Source: an uncultured Oscillospiraceae bacterium
GTDB lineage: Bacteria > Bacillota > Clostridia > Oscillospirales > Oscillospiraceae
DNA length: 17,011 bases
Assembly: GCA_905205085.1 (NCBI GenBank)
Contig: CAJLCG010000042.1
Span: forward strand, 1-17,011
Direction of reading: 5' to 3'
Part shown: piece by piece, positions 1-7,424 of the stretch
How the letters are laid out: every line of letters begins with the position of its first letter
How positions within the stretch are numbered: position 1 is the stretch's first letter
Notes under the pieces: generated by a model
The model's database searches: none
Seen by the model: only the letters and a program-made list of their open reading frames with translations
What the model was told of the DNA's origin: nothing
Position numbers and translations under genes: made by a program

Positions 1-52
1 CGCTTGAATGGCATTCAAGAGGTCAGCGGTTCGATCCCGCTTATCTCCACCA
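1..52 (+). tRNA. tRNA-Ala (anticodon GGC), 3' part
   Basis: The 5' end lies before the window. What remains folds as a tRNA: anticodon stem CTTGA (3-7) pairs with TCAAG (15-19) around the seven-base loop ATGGCAT, which puts anticodon GGC at 10-12 and so alanine. The T-arm stem AGCGG (25-29) pairs with CCGCT (37-41) around TTCGATC. The acceptor 3' strand is followed by discriminator A49 and an encoded CCA at 50-52. The acceptor 5' strand and D-arm cannot be checked. Confidence 0.93.
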
Positions 53-91
53 AAAGTCCTGAAATCGAAAGATTTTGGGACTTTTTCTTTT
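53..91 (+). terminator. Rho-independent terminator after tRNA-Ala
   Basis: AAAGTCC (53-59) pairs with GGACTTT (78-84), and GAAATC (61-66) continues the stem with GATTTT (71-76) over a GAAA loop. A T-rich run follows. It starts one base after the tRNA CCA, so it ends the tRNA transcript. Confidence 0.85.
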
Positions 92-120
92 TTAAAATTG
101 AAATCTGTTGGAACAATAAA

Positions 121-155
121 CAGCAGCCCGTCTCCAGAACGGAGACAGGCTGCTG
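121..155 (-). terminator. Terminator of the M15 carboxypeptidase gene
   Basis: CAGCAGCC-C-GTCTCC and GGAGAC-A-GGCTGCTG form a 15-position stem with one internal mismatch. It sits just beyond the stop codon of the minus-strand gene. Read on the minus strand it is followed by TTTATTGTT, a moderate T tract. On the plus strand the following AAATTTT is weaker, so the minus-strand role is preferred. Confidence 0.75.
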
Positions 156-160
156 AAATT

Positions 161-973
161 TTAAGAGAGGGAGTCGGGAATCGCCTTTGCAGTGGCTCCC
201 ACATATTCCTCCAGACAGATTCCTGCCTGAGTAATCACCTTTGCTGCTTCCACACCCACATAGCGGTAGTGCCAGGGCTCGTAAATGATACCGGTCAAAT
301 CGCTTTTCTCTTCGGGGTAGCGGAGGATAAAGCCGTATTCCCAACAGTGCTCCATCAGCCAGCGCTGGACCGGGGTGTCCTCCTGAGAACTCTCTAGGAT
401 CTGATAGTTCTGATCCACAATGTCCACCGCCAGCCCCAGCTGGTGTTCGCTGGTGCCGGGCAGAGCCACGATCGTGGCGGCCATGGACTCGGCTTCATCG
501 CGGGAGTAGCCCTGGGCAAGAAAATCATTGACCTGGGCGTCATACAGGCTCTGCTGGGTCTCCTGGGTGCGGTAGGAGGAACAGATGAGGGGAGACAGGT
601 TGGCTGCCCGGCAGTCGTCCATCATGGCCTGAAGGGCCTGCGCGCACCGCTGGTCGACCGCTTGGCCGGAACCTACCTGCTTCAGGGAGATGGAGTGGTC
701 CTCCGGCAGGGGATTCCAGGGGTTGACCAGGACCAGATTCCACACATTGGTATCTTTCGGAGCCTGCCAGTGGGAGGAGGTCCGGGAGATGGAGGTGTGC
801 AGGACGGTCTTTGAAAGCTGATTGGTGCGGGGAAGAATGCAGGGGTGGGCATAGCTGCCCAGCAGAAGAAAGGCCGCACAGCCAAAGCCGAGCAGCAATA
901 CCAGAGAGCGCAGTACCCAGCTGCGGGGAGCGCGGCGCTTGGAATCAATAAAAGAGCCGAACTTGTTGTCCAT
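161..973 (-). CDS. M15 family (VanY-type) D-alanyl-D-alanine carboxypeptidase
   Basis: Predicted zinc peptidase that trims the terminal D-Ala from peptidoglycan stem peptides outside the membrane; 270 aa. A basic N-terminus (residues 10-22) precedes one membrane segment (about 22-42), so it is membrane-anchored or secreted. The catalytic domain covers about 75-255 and shows the family motif S175-x-H177-x-x-G-x-A-x-D184 and the E232-P-W-H235 motif, giving the zinc ligands H177, D184 and H235 and the catalytic acid E232. The ATG at 973 has an AAAGG ribosome site a few bases upstream. It stands alone, with its own terminator and no vanRS-like regulators nearby, so a housekeeping wall-remodelling role is more likely than glycopeptide resistance. 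The exact substrate (D,D-carboxypeptidase or dipeptidase) is not settled by sequence. Confidence 0.88.
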   Translation of the reverse strand: MDNKFGSFIDSKRRAPRSWVLRSLVLLLGFGCAAFLLLGSYAHPCILPRTNQLSKTVLHTSISRTSSHWQAPKDTNVWNLVLVNPWNPLPEDHSISLKQVGSGQAVDQRCAQALQAMMDDCRAANLSPLICSSYRTQETQQSLYDAQVNDFLAQGYSRDEAESMAATIVALPGTSEHQLGLAVDIVDQNYQILESSQEDTPVQRWLMEHCWEYGFILRYPEEKSDLTGIIYEPWHYRYVGVEAAKVITQAGICLEEYVGATAKAIPDSLS

Positions 974-1037
974 AGGGCTGCCTTTCTGTCCTTTGGTAAG
1001 AGAGTAACGGGGGGATGGACGATATGATACAATCTTA

Positions 1038-1046
1038 TTTTAGCAC
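1038..1046 (-). promoter_or_regulatory. Possible extended -10 for the carboxypeptidase gene
   Basis: On the minus strand TGCTAAAAT reads as an extended -10 (TG-n-TAAAAT) about 65 bases upstream of the start codon at 973. There is no good -35 at 17 bases, so the call is tentative. Confidence 0.3.
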
Positions 1047-1136
1047 AAAGGACCGGGACCGTGCCAGACAGAAAGTGTGAACTTTTTGATAAAGACACCG
1101 TGGCAAAGAGGAGAGAAGCGGCATAGGCTGAGGGCG

Positions 1137-1250
1137 AGAACATTTTGGGGCGTATGCCCCGAACTGAACAGGCCGTAAAGGAGCCGGGCCGCCGCGGCGG
1201 CAGCAGATGAACAGAAAGGCATCTGTGGGACAGATAGCATGTTCCATGGG
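1137..1250 (+). ncRNA. NiCo-type (czcD) riboswitch aptamer
   Basis: The leader of the cation exporter gene matches, from memory, the layout and conserved bases of the NiCo cobalt/nickel riboswitch: CTGAACAGGCC (1164-1174), AGCCGGG (1182-1188), stem GCCGC/GCGGC with a CGCG loop (1188-1192/1197-1201), stem CAGATG/CATCTG (1204-1209/1220-1225), then TGGGACAG (1226-1233). CTG 1164-1166 and CAG 1231-1233 close the four-way junction. The second stem looks very short here (CC 1173-1174 with GG 1180-1181). The outer P1 pairing is ambiguous: GAACAT (1138-1143) with ATGTTC (1239-1244) is one option, with the GGGGC/GCCCC hairpin (1147-1160) inserted. The gene context, a CDF exporter, is the known target class. 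The boundaries are approximate. Confidence 0.85.
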
Positions 1251-1310
1251 TGCCTTTCTGTGCCTCTTGGAACAGGCAGAAGAGATGGAAGCCATCGTTC
1301 CAAATGGAGG
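1251..1310 (+). promoter_or_regulatory. Riboswitch expression platform with competing stems and Shine-Dalgarno
   Basis: TGGAACA (1268-1274) can pair with TGTTCCA (1240-1246) at the 3' edge of the aptamer, while the overlapping TTGGAAC (1267-1273) can pair with GTTCCAA (1297-1303) just before the ribosome site GGAGG (1306-1310). TGCCTTTCTGT (1251-1261) is also perfectly complementary to ACAGAAAGGCA (1211-1221) in the fourth aptamer hairpin. These pairings exclude one another. No U-tract follows any of the stems, so translational control is likelier than termination. Confidence 0.5.
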
Positions 1311-1317
1311 TAGCAGT

Positions 1318-2217
1318 ATGAATCGAACAAGCGGAGAAGCCAGAGCGATACAGGTCTCGGTGGTCACCATAGTTGGCAATGTGGTGCTGACCATTTTAAA
1401 GCTAGCAGCGGGAATCGTGGCCCATTCCGGGGCAATGGTGTCCGATGCGGTTCATTCCGCATCCGACGTGCTGAGCACCTTTGTGGTGATTGCTGGTGTC
1501 AAACTGGCAGGGAAGGAGGCAGACCGGGATCACCCCTTTGGTCATGAACGGTTTGAATGTATGGCGGCCATTCTGCTGGCCTCCATGCTGGCGGTGACCG
1601 GTTTGGGAATCGGATGGACCGGGGTAGAAAACATTCTGGGGGGTGCAGAGTCTCTGCCTGTCCCGGGACGGGTGGCTCTGGCGGCAGCAGTCCTCTCCAT
1701 TGTGTCCAAGGAGGCCATGTACTGGTATACCCGGGCGGCGGCCAAGAAGCTGAACTCTCCGTCTCTGATGGCGGATGCGTGGCACCATCGCTCTGACGCT
1801 CTGTCCTCGGTGGGCAGTTTTGTGGGGATCTGCGGGGCACGGCTGGGGGCCCCAGCGCTGGACCCGGCGGCCAGTGTGGTGATCTGCCTGTTTATTTTGA
1901 AAGCGGCCTGGGACATCTTCCGCGATGCCGCGGCAAAAATGCTGGATACCGCCTGCCCGGAGGAGGTGGAGGAGGAGATGCGGCAGACCGCTCTGGCCCA
2001 GCCGGGAGTGCTGGGGGTGGATCGGCTCCAGACCCGCTTGTTTGGCAATCGCATCTATGTGGAGGTGGAAATCGCCGCAGATGCACAGGCGCCGCTGGCC
2101 GCAGCCCACGAGGTGTCGGCCCAGGTACATCATGCCATGGAACGCCAGTTTCCCATGGTGAAGCACTGCATGGTACATGTAAATCCCCGCATTGTGGCTT
2201 CCAAACGGCTGCCGTAG
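1318..2217 (+). CDS. Cation diffusion facilitator (CDF) exporter, probably Co2+/Ni2+
   Basis: Inner-membrane divalent metal/proton antiporter of 299 aa, the usual CDF length. The start at 1318 is chosen because GGAGG (1306-1310) stands seven bases before it; the open frame runs back to 1207, but that ATG lies inside the riboswitch. Residues 12-200 form the six-helix domain, with the TM2 motif S42-D43-A-V-H46-S-A-S-D50, the loop HPFGHERFE (72-80) and the TM5 motif H157-x-x-x-D161. Residues 208-290 form the cytoplasmic metal-binding dimerisation domain. The NiCo riboswitch upstream argues for cobalt or nickel efflux; sequence alone would leave Zn, Fe or Mn open. It is transcribed alone and ends at a strong terminator. 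Confidence 0.92.
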   Translation: MNRTSGEARAIQVSVVTIVGNVVLTILKLAAGIVAHSGAMVSDAVHSASDVLSTFVVIAGVKLAGKEADRDHPFGHERFECMAAILLASMLAVTGLGIGWTGVENILGGAESLPVPGRVALAAAVLSIVSKEAMYWYTRAAAKKLNSPSLMADAWHHRSDALSSVGSFVGICGARLGAPALDPAASVVICLFILKAAWDIFRDAAAKMLDTACPEEVEEEMRQTALAQPGVLGVDRLQTRLFGNRIYVEVEIAADAQAPLAAAHEVSAQVHHAMERQFPMVKHCMVHVNPRIVASKRLP

Positions 2218-2235
2218 GGAAAAGCGGCGGATACA

Positions 2236-2269
2236 AAAAACGGAGCAGATGGGTCTGCTCCGTTTTTTG
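2236..2269 (+). terminator. Strong terminator after the CDF gene
   Basis: AAAAAACGGAGCAGA (2236-2250) and TCTGCTCCGTTTTTT (2255-2269) form a perfect 15-bp stem with a TGGG loop and a T6 tail. It separates the metal exporter from the polyphosphate operon. Confidence 0.93.
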
Positions 2270-2333
2270 TGTCCTCTAAGCTACAACTAAGGTTGACAGA
2301 GTATACTGGCCCCCTATGAAAGGAGGCCGTGGG

Positions 2334-3005
2334 ATGGAGTTTCGCCACGAGTGGAAGCATGAGATCTGCCATTCCGACCTGTTGGCCCTCCGGGCACGCC
2401 TGGGGGCGGTGCTGGAGCGGGACCGGTATGCAGTAAACGGAAGCTATGAGATCCGAAGCTTGTACTTTGATAACCTGAGGGACAAGGCCCTGCGAGAAAA
2501 GCTGGATGGAGTAAACGGCCGGGAAAAATTCCGGGTCCGATACTACAATGGGGATCTGTCTCAGATTTTTCTGGAGAAGAAGAGTAAGTACAGCGGTCTT
2601 TGCCGTAAGGAGCAGGCCCGGCTGAGCTGGGAGGAGGTTCAGGCCATTGCCCGAGGAGATGCCTTTGGACTGGAGGGAAGCGAAAAACCTCTGGTTCAGG
2701 AGCTGCGCTTCAAAATGATCACCCAGGGCCTGCGGCCCCGGACCATTGTGGATTATACCCGGGAACCCTTTGTCTACCCGCCGGGAAATGTGCGGGTGAC
2801 CCTGGACCATCACATCCGCACCGCTTTGGGGGATACCGACTTTTTAGAACCGGACTGTGTCACCGTTCCGGCGGGGGACGCCCCTGCTATTCTGGAGGTA
2901 AAGTGGGACCAATTTTTGCCCTCTCTCATCCGGGACCTGGTCCAGGTTCCCAGAACCCATACCTCCGCCTTTTCCAAATACGCCGCCTGCCGGATTTACG
3001 GGTGA
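2334..3005 (+). CDS. VTC-domain polyphosphate polymerase
   Basis: Predicted soluble polymerase of 223 aa, homologous to the catalytic tunnel domain of yeast Vtc4, which makes polyphosphate from ATP. The start at 2334 follows AAAGGAGG (2319-2326) by seven bases; the upstream in-frame ATG at 2316 overlaps that ribosome site. Tunnel-type basic and acidic residues are visible in the family order: K8 in EWKHE, R41 in RSLYFD, R67/R69 in KFRVRYY, E81-K82-K83 in FLEKKSK, R143 in DYTREPF, E188-K190 in LEVKW, and K215 in FSKYA. There is no membrane segment or SPX domain, so the membrane partner is probably the next gene. First gene of the operon; its stop is 30 bases before the next start. The polymer made has not been shown for bacterial versions of this kind. 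Confidence 0.87.
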   Translation: MEFRHEWKHEICHSDLLALRARLGAVLERDRYAVNGSYEIRSLYFDNLRDKALREKLDGVNGREKFRVRYYNGDLSQIFLEKKSKYSGLCRKEQARLSWEEVQAIARGDAFGLEGSEKPLVQELRFKMITQGLRPRTIVDYTREPFVYPPGNVRVTLDHHIRTALGDTDFLEPDCVTVPAGDAPAILEVKWDQFLPSLIRDLVQVPRTHTSAFSKYAACRIYG

Positions 3006-3035
3006 GAGCGGACAAACAAGAAGGAGCGAAACGAA

Positions 3036-3707
3036 ATGACCTTTCAAGATATCTTTAAATCCAGCTTTCTGGAGAATATGACCAGCGTCACCCTGTTGGA
3101 TATGGCCCTGGCCCTGGTGCTGGCCTTTGCGGTGGGTATGTTTATTTTCCTCATCTATAAGAAGACCTTTGCCGGAGTGATGTACTCCTCCAGCTTCGGT
3201 GTGACCCTGGTGGCGCTCACCATGATCACCACTCTGGTGATTCTGGCGGTCACCTCCAATGTGGTGCTGTCTCTGGGCATGGTGGGCGCCCTGTCCATCG
3301 TCCGTTTCCGCACCGCCATCAAGGAGCCCCTGGACATCGCCTTCCTGTTCTGGTCCATTGCTGCGGGCATCGTGCTGGCGGCGGGCCTCATTCCTCTGGC
3401 CGTGTTCGGCAGTGTGTTTATCGGCGTGTTCCTGCTGATCTTTGCCAATAAAAAGTCCCATGTAAATCCCTACATCGTCGTGCTCCGCTGCGATGGCCAT
3501 GAGAGCGAGGCGGCAGCCACCGGCTTTTTGAAGGAGAAGGTCCAGCGGCTCGCCGTGAAGAGCAAGACCGTCCAGAAGGGGGCCGTGGAGCTGAACCTGG
3601 AAGTGCGGATGAAGGACGAGAACACCGATTTTATTAATGCCCTCTCCGAGATGGAGGGAGTGTCCAGCGCCGTGCTGGTCAGTTATAACGGAGATTATAT
3701 GGGATAA
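3036..3707 (+). CDS. DUF4956 membrane protein
   Basis: 223 aa. The N-terminal 140 residues are membrane-embedded, with about four hydrophobic helices (roughly 20-42, 51-76, 100-119, 121-137). Between helices two and three lies the well-conserved loop G84-A-L-S-I-V-R-F-R-T-A-I-K-E-P-L-D, which vaguely recalls MgtC-type proteins. The C-terminal part (145-223) is soluble with alternating beta and helix pattern, perhaps an ACT- or ferredoxin-like fold. The ATG follows AAGGAG (3021-3026). The function is unknown. From memory the family often sits beside VTC and CotH genes, as here. A channel or anchor that couples the cytosolic polymerase to the membrane is inference. Confidence 0.83.
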   Translation: MTFQDIFKSSFLENMTSVTLLDMALALVLAFAVGMFIFLIYKKTFAGVMYSSSFGVTLVALTMITTLVILAVTSNVVLSLGMVGALSIVRFRTAIKEPLDIAFLFWSIAAGIVLAAGLIPLAVFGSVFIGVFLLIFANKKSHVNPYIVVLRCDGHESEAAATGFLKEKVQRLAVKSKTVQKGAVELNLEVRMKDENTDFINALSEMEGVSSAVLVSYNGDYMG

Positions 3708-3722
3708 GGAGAGGAGCAGACC

Positions 3723-5780
3723 ATGTCGACCCATAAACACATAGACAAGATCTGCTGTCTGGCGCTGGCCCTGGCTTTGGTGCTGACCGTTGTGTTTTTA
3801 AACGCATCTTCTCTGGGAATCCAGGCCGCTTCCACCGTCCAAGGCTACGAGAGCCGCCTGTTTGATACCTCCCGGGTCCACACCATCGACATTGTTATGG
3901 ACGACTGGGAGGGGTTTCTGGAAGGGTGTACCGACGAGGAATATGTGGTATGTGATCTGGTGATCGACAACGAGAGCTATCACAATGTGGCCATTCGCGC
4001 CAAGGGCAACACCTCTCTGACCCAGGTGGCCAGCTACGGCAACGACCGGTACAGCTTCAAGGTGGAGTTTGACCACTATGACAGCACCATCAGCTATCAC
4101 GGCCTGGATAAGCTCAGTCTCAACAATATCATCCAGGATAACACCTATATGAAGGACTACCTTAGTTACCAGATGATGGGCTATTTTGGAGTGGACGCCC
4201 CTTTGTGCAGCTATGTGTATATCACCGTCAACGGAGAAGACTGGGGCCTGTATCTGGCGGTAGAAGGGGTGGAGGAATCCTTCCTGGAGCGCAATTACGG
4301 CAGCGATTACGGGGAGCTCTATAAACCCGACAGCATGAGCATGGGCGGCGGCCGGGGCAACGGCGGCGCCTTTGACATGGAGGACTGGATGGATGACCGG
4401 GGCGACGAAGCGAGTCAGGATACCAACATAGACCGGCAGGCCATGAAGGGGCAGCGCCCGGGAGGGATGTCGCCTCCTGGCATGGACGGCGGAGCGATGC
4501 CGGAGCTGCCCGAAGAAGGGGACTTTGGCGAAATTCCGGAAGGCATACCTGAGGGCGGGGAGATCCCAGAGGGCTTTGGAGAGAACGGCGGCCGGGGCGG
4601 CGGTGTGATGGGAAGCGACGATGTGTCCCTCATCTACACCGACGACGACTACGACAGCTACTCCAACATCTTTGACAACGCTAAGACCGACATCACCGAC
4701 ACCGACAAGGACCGACTCATCGACTCCCTCAAGCAGCTTAACGAGGGCGAGAATATTGAGAGTGTGGTGGACGTGGACGAGGTAATCCGCTACTTTGTGG
4801 TGCACAATTTTGTGTGTAACTTTGACAGCTATACCGGCTCCATGATCCACAACTACTACCTCTATGAGCAGGACGGTCAGCTGTCCATGATCCCCTGGGA
4901 TTACAATCTGGCCTTTGGCGGCTTCCAGGGAGGACAGGATGCCACCTCCATGGTAAACTACCCCATCGACACCCCGGTGTCCGGCGGGACGGTGGATTCC
5001 CGGCCCATGCTGGCCTGGATTTTTGCCAGCGAAGAGTACACCCAGCTCTACCACCAGTATTTTGAGGAATTCATCTCCTCCTACTTTGACAGCGGCTATT
5101 TTACCCAGATGATGGCCCAGACCAAGGCCCTCATTGCCCCCTATGTGGAAAAAGACCCCACCAAATTCTGTACCTATGAGGAGTTTGAGACGGGAATCGA
5201 GACGTTGGAGCAGTTCTGCCTGCTGCGGGCCGAGAGCATCCAGGGCCAGCTGGACGGGACCATTCCCTCCACATCGGATGGCCAGGCCGAGGACAGCAGT
5301 GCTCTGGTGGACGCCTCGGAGCTGAGTATTTCAGACATGGGTACCATGAACAACTCTATGGGCGGCGGTATGGGCGGTCCCATGGAGCGGGGAGATCTGG
5401 GCAGCCCGTCTGGAGAGCAGGAGACACAGTCACAGCCTGCACAATCCCAGGAGGGGGCACAGACCCAGCTGTCTCAGCAGCCGCCGCAAACACAGCAGGC
5501 TGGCGGCCAACTGGAGGAAGGAATGCCTCAGACGCAGCCTGATGCCAGCCAAACCATGCCCACCCAGGATGGAACCCTGGCATCGGAGAGTGGGGATAAC
5601 AGCACCCAGACAGATGGGATAACCCGGCCGGGACAGTGGGCAATGGAAGAAGGCATGCCCGGAGAACAGGGAATGCTCCAGAGCGATCCAGGTCTGGAGA
5701 ACGGGATTTTGCTGGCAGCCAGCGCTGTGGTGCTCCTGGCGGGACTGGCCTTTGCCTGGCGGTACCGCAAACGGGTGTAA
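3723..5780 (+). CDS. Secreted, membrane-anchored CotH-family kinase-like protein
   Basis: 685 aa. Signal sequence 1-36, atypical kinase fold of the spore-coat CotH family about 45-515, Gln/Met/Gly-rich stalk 520-655, and a C-terminal membrane helix (660-679) ending in RYRKRV, so the kinase domain should face outward. Kinase landmarks: the nucleotide-loop-like R92-A-K-G-N-T-S98, K113 in FKVEFD, the D368/N377 region in NFDSYTGSMIHNYYLY, and the metal-binding D393 in IPWDYN. A low-complexity acidic/Gly/Met/Pro insert (about 205-300) interrupts the domain; homologs are often shorter here. CotH phosphorylates coat proteins in Bacillus; the substrate here is unknown. It starts 15 bases after the DUF4956 stop behind a GGAG ribosome site and ends the operon. 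Assigning single catalytic residues is from family memory, not alignment. Confidence 0.87.
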   Translation: MSTHKHIDKICCLALALALVLTVVFLNASSLGIQAASTVQGYESRLFDTSRVHTIDIVMDDWEGFLEGCTDEEYVVCDLVIDNESYHNVAIRAKGNTSLTQVASYGNDRYSFKVEFDHYDSTISYHGLDKLSLNNIIQDNTYMKDYLSYQMMGYFGVDAPLCSYVYITVNGEDWGLYLAVEGVEESFLERNYGSDYGELYKPDSMSMGGGRGNGGAFDMEDWMDDRGDEASQDTNIDRQAMKGQRPGGMSPPGMDGGAMPELPEEGDFGEIPEGIPEGGEIPEGFGENGGRGGGVMGSDDVSLIYTDDDYDSYSNIFDNAKTDITDTDKDRLIDSLKQLNEGENIESVVDVDEVIRYFVVHNFVCNFDSYTGSMIHNYYLYEQDGQLSMIPWDYNLAFGGFQGGQDATSMVNYPIDTPVSGGTVDSRPMLAWIFASEEYTQLYHQYFEEFISSYFDSGYFTQMMAQTKALIAPYVEKDPTKFCTYEEFETGIETLEQFCLLRAESIQGQLDGTIPSTSDGQAEDSSALVDASELSISDMGTMNNSMGGGMGGPMERGDLGSPSGEQETQSQPAQSQEGAQTQLSQQPPQTQQAGGQLEEGMPQTQPDASQTMPTQDGTLASESGDNSTQTDGITRPGQWAMEEGMPGEQGMLQSDPGLENGILLAASAVVLLAGLAFAWRYRKRV

Positions 5781-5803
5781 GAGAAACCAAAAGAGAAGAG
5801 AAG

Positions 5804-5849
5804 AAAAGAGCCCCGTGTCAGATCGAATTGCTGACACGGGACTCTTTTT
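5804..5849. terminator. Bidirectional terminator between the CotH and Opu operons
   Basis: AAAAGAG (5804-5810) plus CCCGTGTCA (5812-5820) pair with TGACACGGG (5832-5840) plus CTCTTTTT (5842-5849), with single-base bulges and an 11-base loop. It has a T tail on the plus strand and TCTTTTCTTCT on the minus strand. It serves both converging transcription units. Confidence 0.88.
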
Positions 5850-5885
5850 GCACTTTTTTCAAAAAATTGTGGAAAAACAGAGCGC

Positions 5886-7424
5886 TTACTGCTCCAGCAG
5901 GCCCGCCTCCACCAGAAAGTCGTGGGCCACCTGATCCACGGGCTCCTGCTCCACGTCCACCCGGTAGGTGAGCTGGCTCATGAGCTGGTCGGTGAACTTG
6001 TCATTGAGCAGGGACAGAGTTTCCTCAAGGTCGGGGGCCTGCTCCTCAAAGCGCTCAAATACATCGTTGCGTACCAGAATGGTGCCGTAGTAGTCGGGGA
6101 AGAAGTGCAGGTCGTCCTCCAACACGGTGAGACCAGCCCGGATGTTCAGACCGTCGGTGGCGTAGACGACCATGACATCGTAAGCCCCCTGCTCGATGGC
6201 GGTGTACTTGAGCATGATGTCCACCGGGGTAGCCTTGGCGAAGTTCAGGCCATAGAACTGAACGAAGGGGTCGTACTTCATGCTGCCCGCGCTGGTGAAG
6301 AAGTCGGACTCGGCGCCGAAGCGCAGCTCACCGGCGACAGGCACCAGGTCGCTGATTTTGGTGGGGTGATAGGTGTCCATGACTTGCTGAGTGACGCCGA
6401 TGGCGTAGGTGTTGTTCACGCCGATCTTGCCCATGAGGCGGGCGTCGTACTCTGTGTTCATCTTCTCATTGACAAAGTCATAGAGGGTCTGCCCATCTGG
6501 AATATCGGTGGTGTCCAGACCCATGATGGTGGTCAGCAAGGTGCCGTCCCAGGTGTACATCAGGTCACAGCTGTGGTCCTGTCCCGTCATGGCGTTGAAG
6601 TTATTGACCGCTGTCATCTGGTCCTTGATGGTGACGGTGAGGTCGTAGCGGTCCTCCACCAGCTGCTTGATCATGCTGTTGACCAGTTGAACCTCGGAGA
6701 ACTGCCCCTCATAGAGAACCAGGCCGTCCTCCTGCTGGGGAAGGAAGGTCCACACGGTAAGGGCCACGCAGGCCAGCGCGGTCACTGCCGCTGCAACCCG
6801 GGTGAGCAGCTTGCCGGCGGGGGAGGGGGCGCGGTCAGAGCGGCGGTTCATACGATGCTCCACCAGGGCCATGATGAGATCCAGAATGAGGGCCATGGCC
6901 ATGAGAACGCCGGTGCCGCTGAGGATAGCCTTCATATCATTTTGCCGGATACCGGTGTTGATGATGTTGCCCAGGCCTCCGCCGCCCACCATGGCGGCAA
7001 AGACCGCGGTGCCAATGGCATTGACGGCAGCAATGCGCACGCCGGTAAAGATGATGGGGGCGGCCAGAGGGATCTCCACCCGCCGCAGCTGATACATGCG
7101 GGTCATGCCCATGCCGGTGGCCGCCTCTTTCAGGGCGGAGGGCACTTGGTTAAGCCCCAACACCGTGTTGCGCACAATGGGCAGCAGGGAGTAGAGGGCC
7201 AGACCCACAATGACGGTGGGCTTTCCGGCCCCCATAAACACCATGATGATACCCAGCAGAGCCAGGGCAGGGGTGGTCTGAATGAGGTCCACCACCCGCA
7301 GGATGATCTTGCCCGCCCGGGGATAGAAGTAGGAGAGGATGCCCAGGGGGACACCGGCGATGAGGGCAAACAGCAGGGCCACAATGACCATGGCCAGGTG
7401 TTCAAAGACAATCTGGAAGGTCAC
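5886..7424 (-). CDS. Opu-type ABC importer: permease fused to substrate-binding protein
   Basis: 512-aa fusion of the osmoprotectant (glycine betaine/carnitine/choline) importer family. Residues 1-195 are the permease with the E101-A-A-T-G-M-G coupling loop to the ATPase. Helix 206-229 leads out of the membrane to the binding domain (233-512), which faces outside and contains MYTWDG (289-294) and the family's YATDG motif (421-425). The start is GTG at 7424, whose GTGA overlaps the upstream gene's stop; GGGAGG precedes it. It is the last gene of the operon and ends at the shared terminator. The fused arrangement resembles OpuF and clostridial OpuC-like systems. Which ligand (betaine, carnitine, choline or choline sulfate) cannot be read from the sequence. 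Confidence 0.9.
   Translation of the reverse strand: MTFQIVFEHLAMVIVALLFALIAGVPLGILSYFYPRAGKIILRVVDLIQTTPALALLGIIMVFMGAGKPTVIVGLALYSLLPIVRNTVLGLNQVPSALKEAATGMGMTRMYQLRRVEIPLAAPIIFTGVRIAAVNAIGTAVFAAMVGGGGLGNIINTGIRQNDMKAILSGTGVLMAMALILDLIMALVEHRMNRRSDRAPSPAGKLLTRVAAAVTALACVALTVWTFLPQQEDGLVLYEGQFSEVQLVNSMIKQLVEDRYDLTVTIKDQMTAVNNFNAMTGQDHSCDLMYTWDGTLLTTIMGLDTTDIPDGQTLYDFVNEKMNTEYDARLMGKIGVNNTYAIGVTQQVMDTYHPTKISDLVPVAGELRFGAESDFFTSAGSMKYDPFVQFYGLNFAKATPVDIMLKYTAIEQGAYDVMVVYATDGLNIRAGLTVLEDDLHFFPDYYGTILVRNDVFERFEEQAPDLEETLSLLNDKFTDQLMSQLTYRVDVEQEPVDQVAHDFLVEAGLLEQ

Noticed and set aside
1207..1317. N-terminal extension of the CDF protein from the ATG at 1207
   Set aside because: That ATG lies inside the riboswitch, while GGAGG is correctly spaced for the ATG at 1318, which gives normal family length.
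2293..2320. TTGACA followed by TATACT or TATGAA as a promoter for the polyphosphate operon
   Set aside because: TATACT is only 3 bases away, and using TATGAA would start transcription after the ribosome site at 2319-2326. The operon's promoter remains unidentified.
3798..5054. Long open frame antisense to the CotH gene
   Set aside because: No ribosome site or domain, and the sense frame has signal sequence, kinase motifs and anchor.
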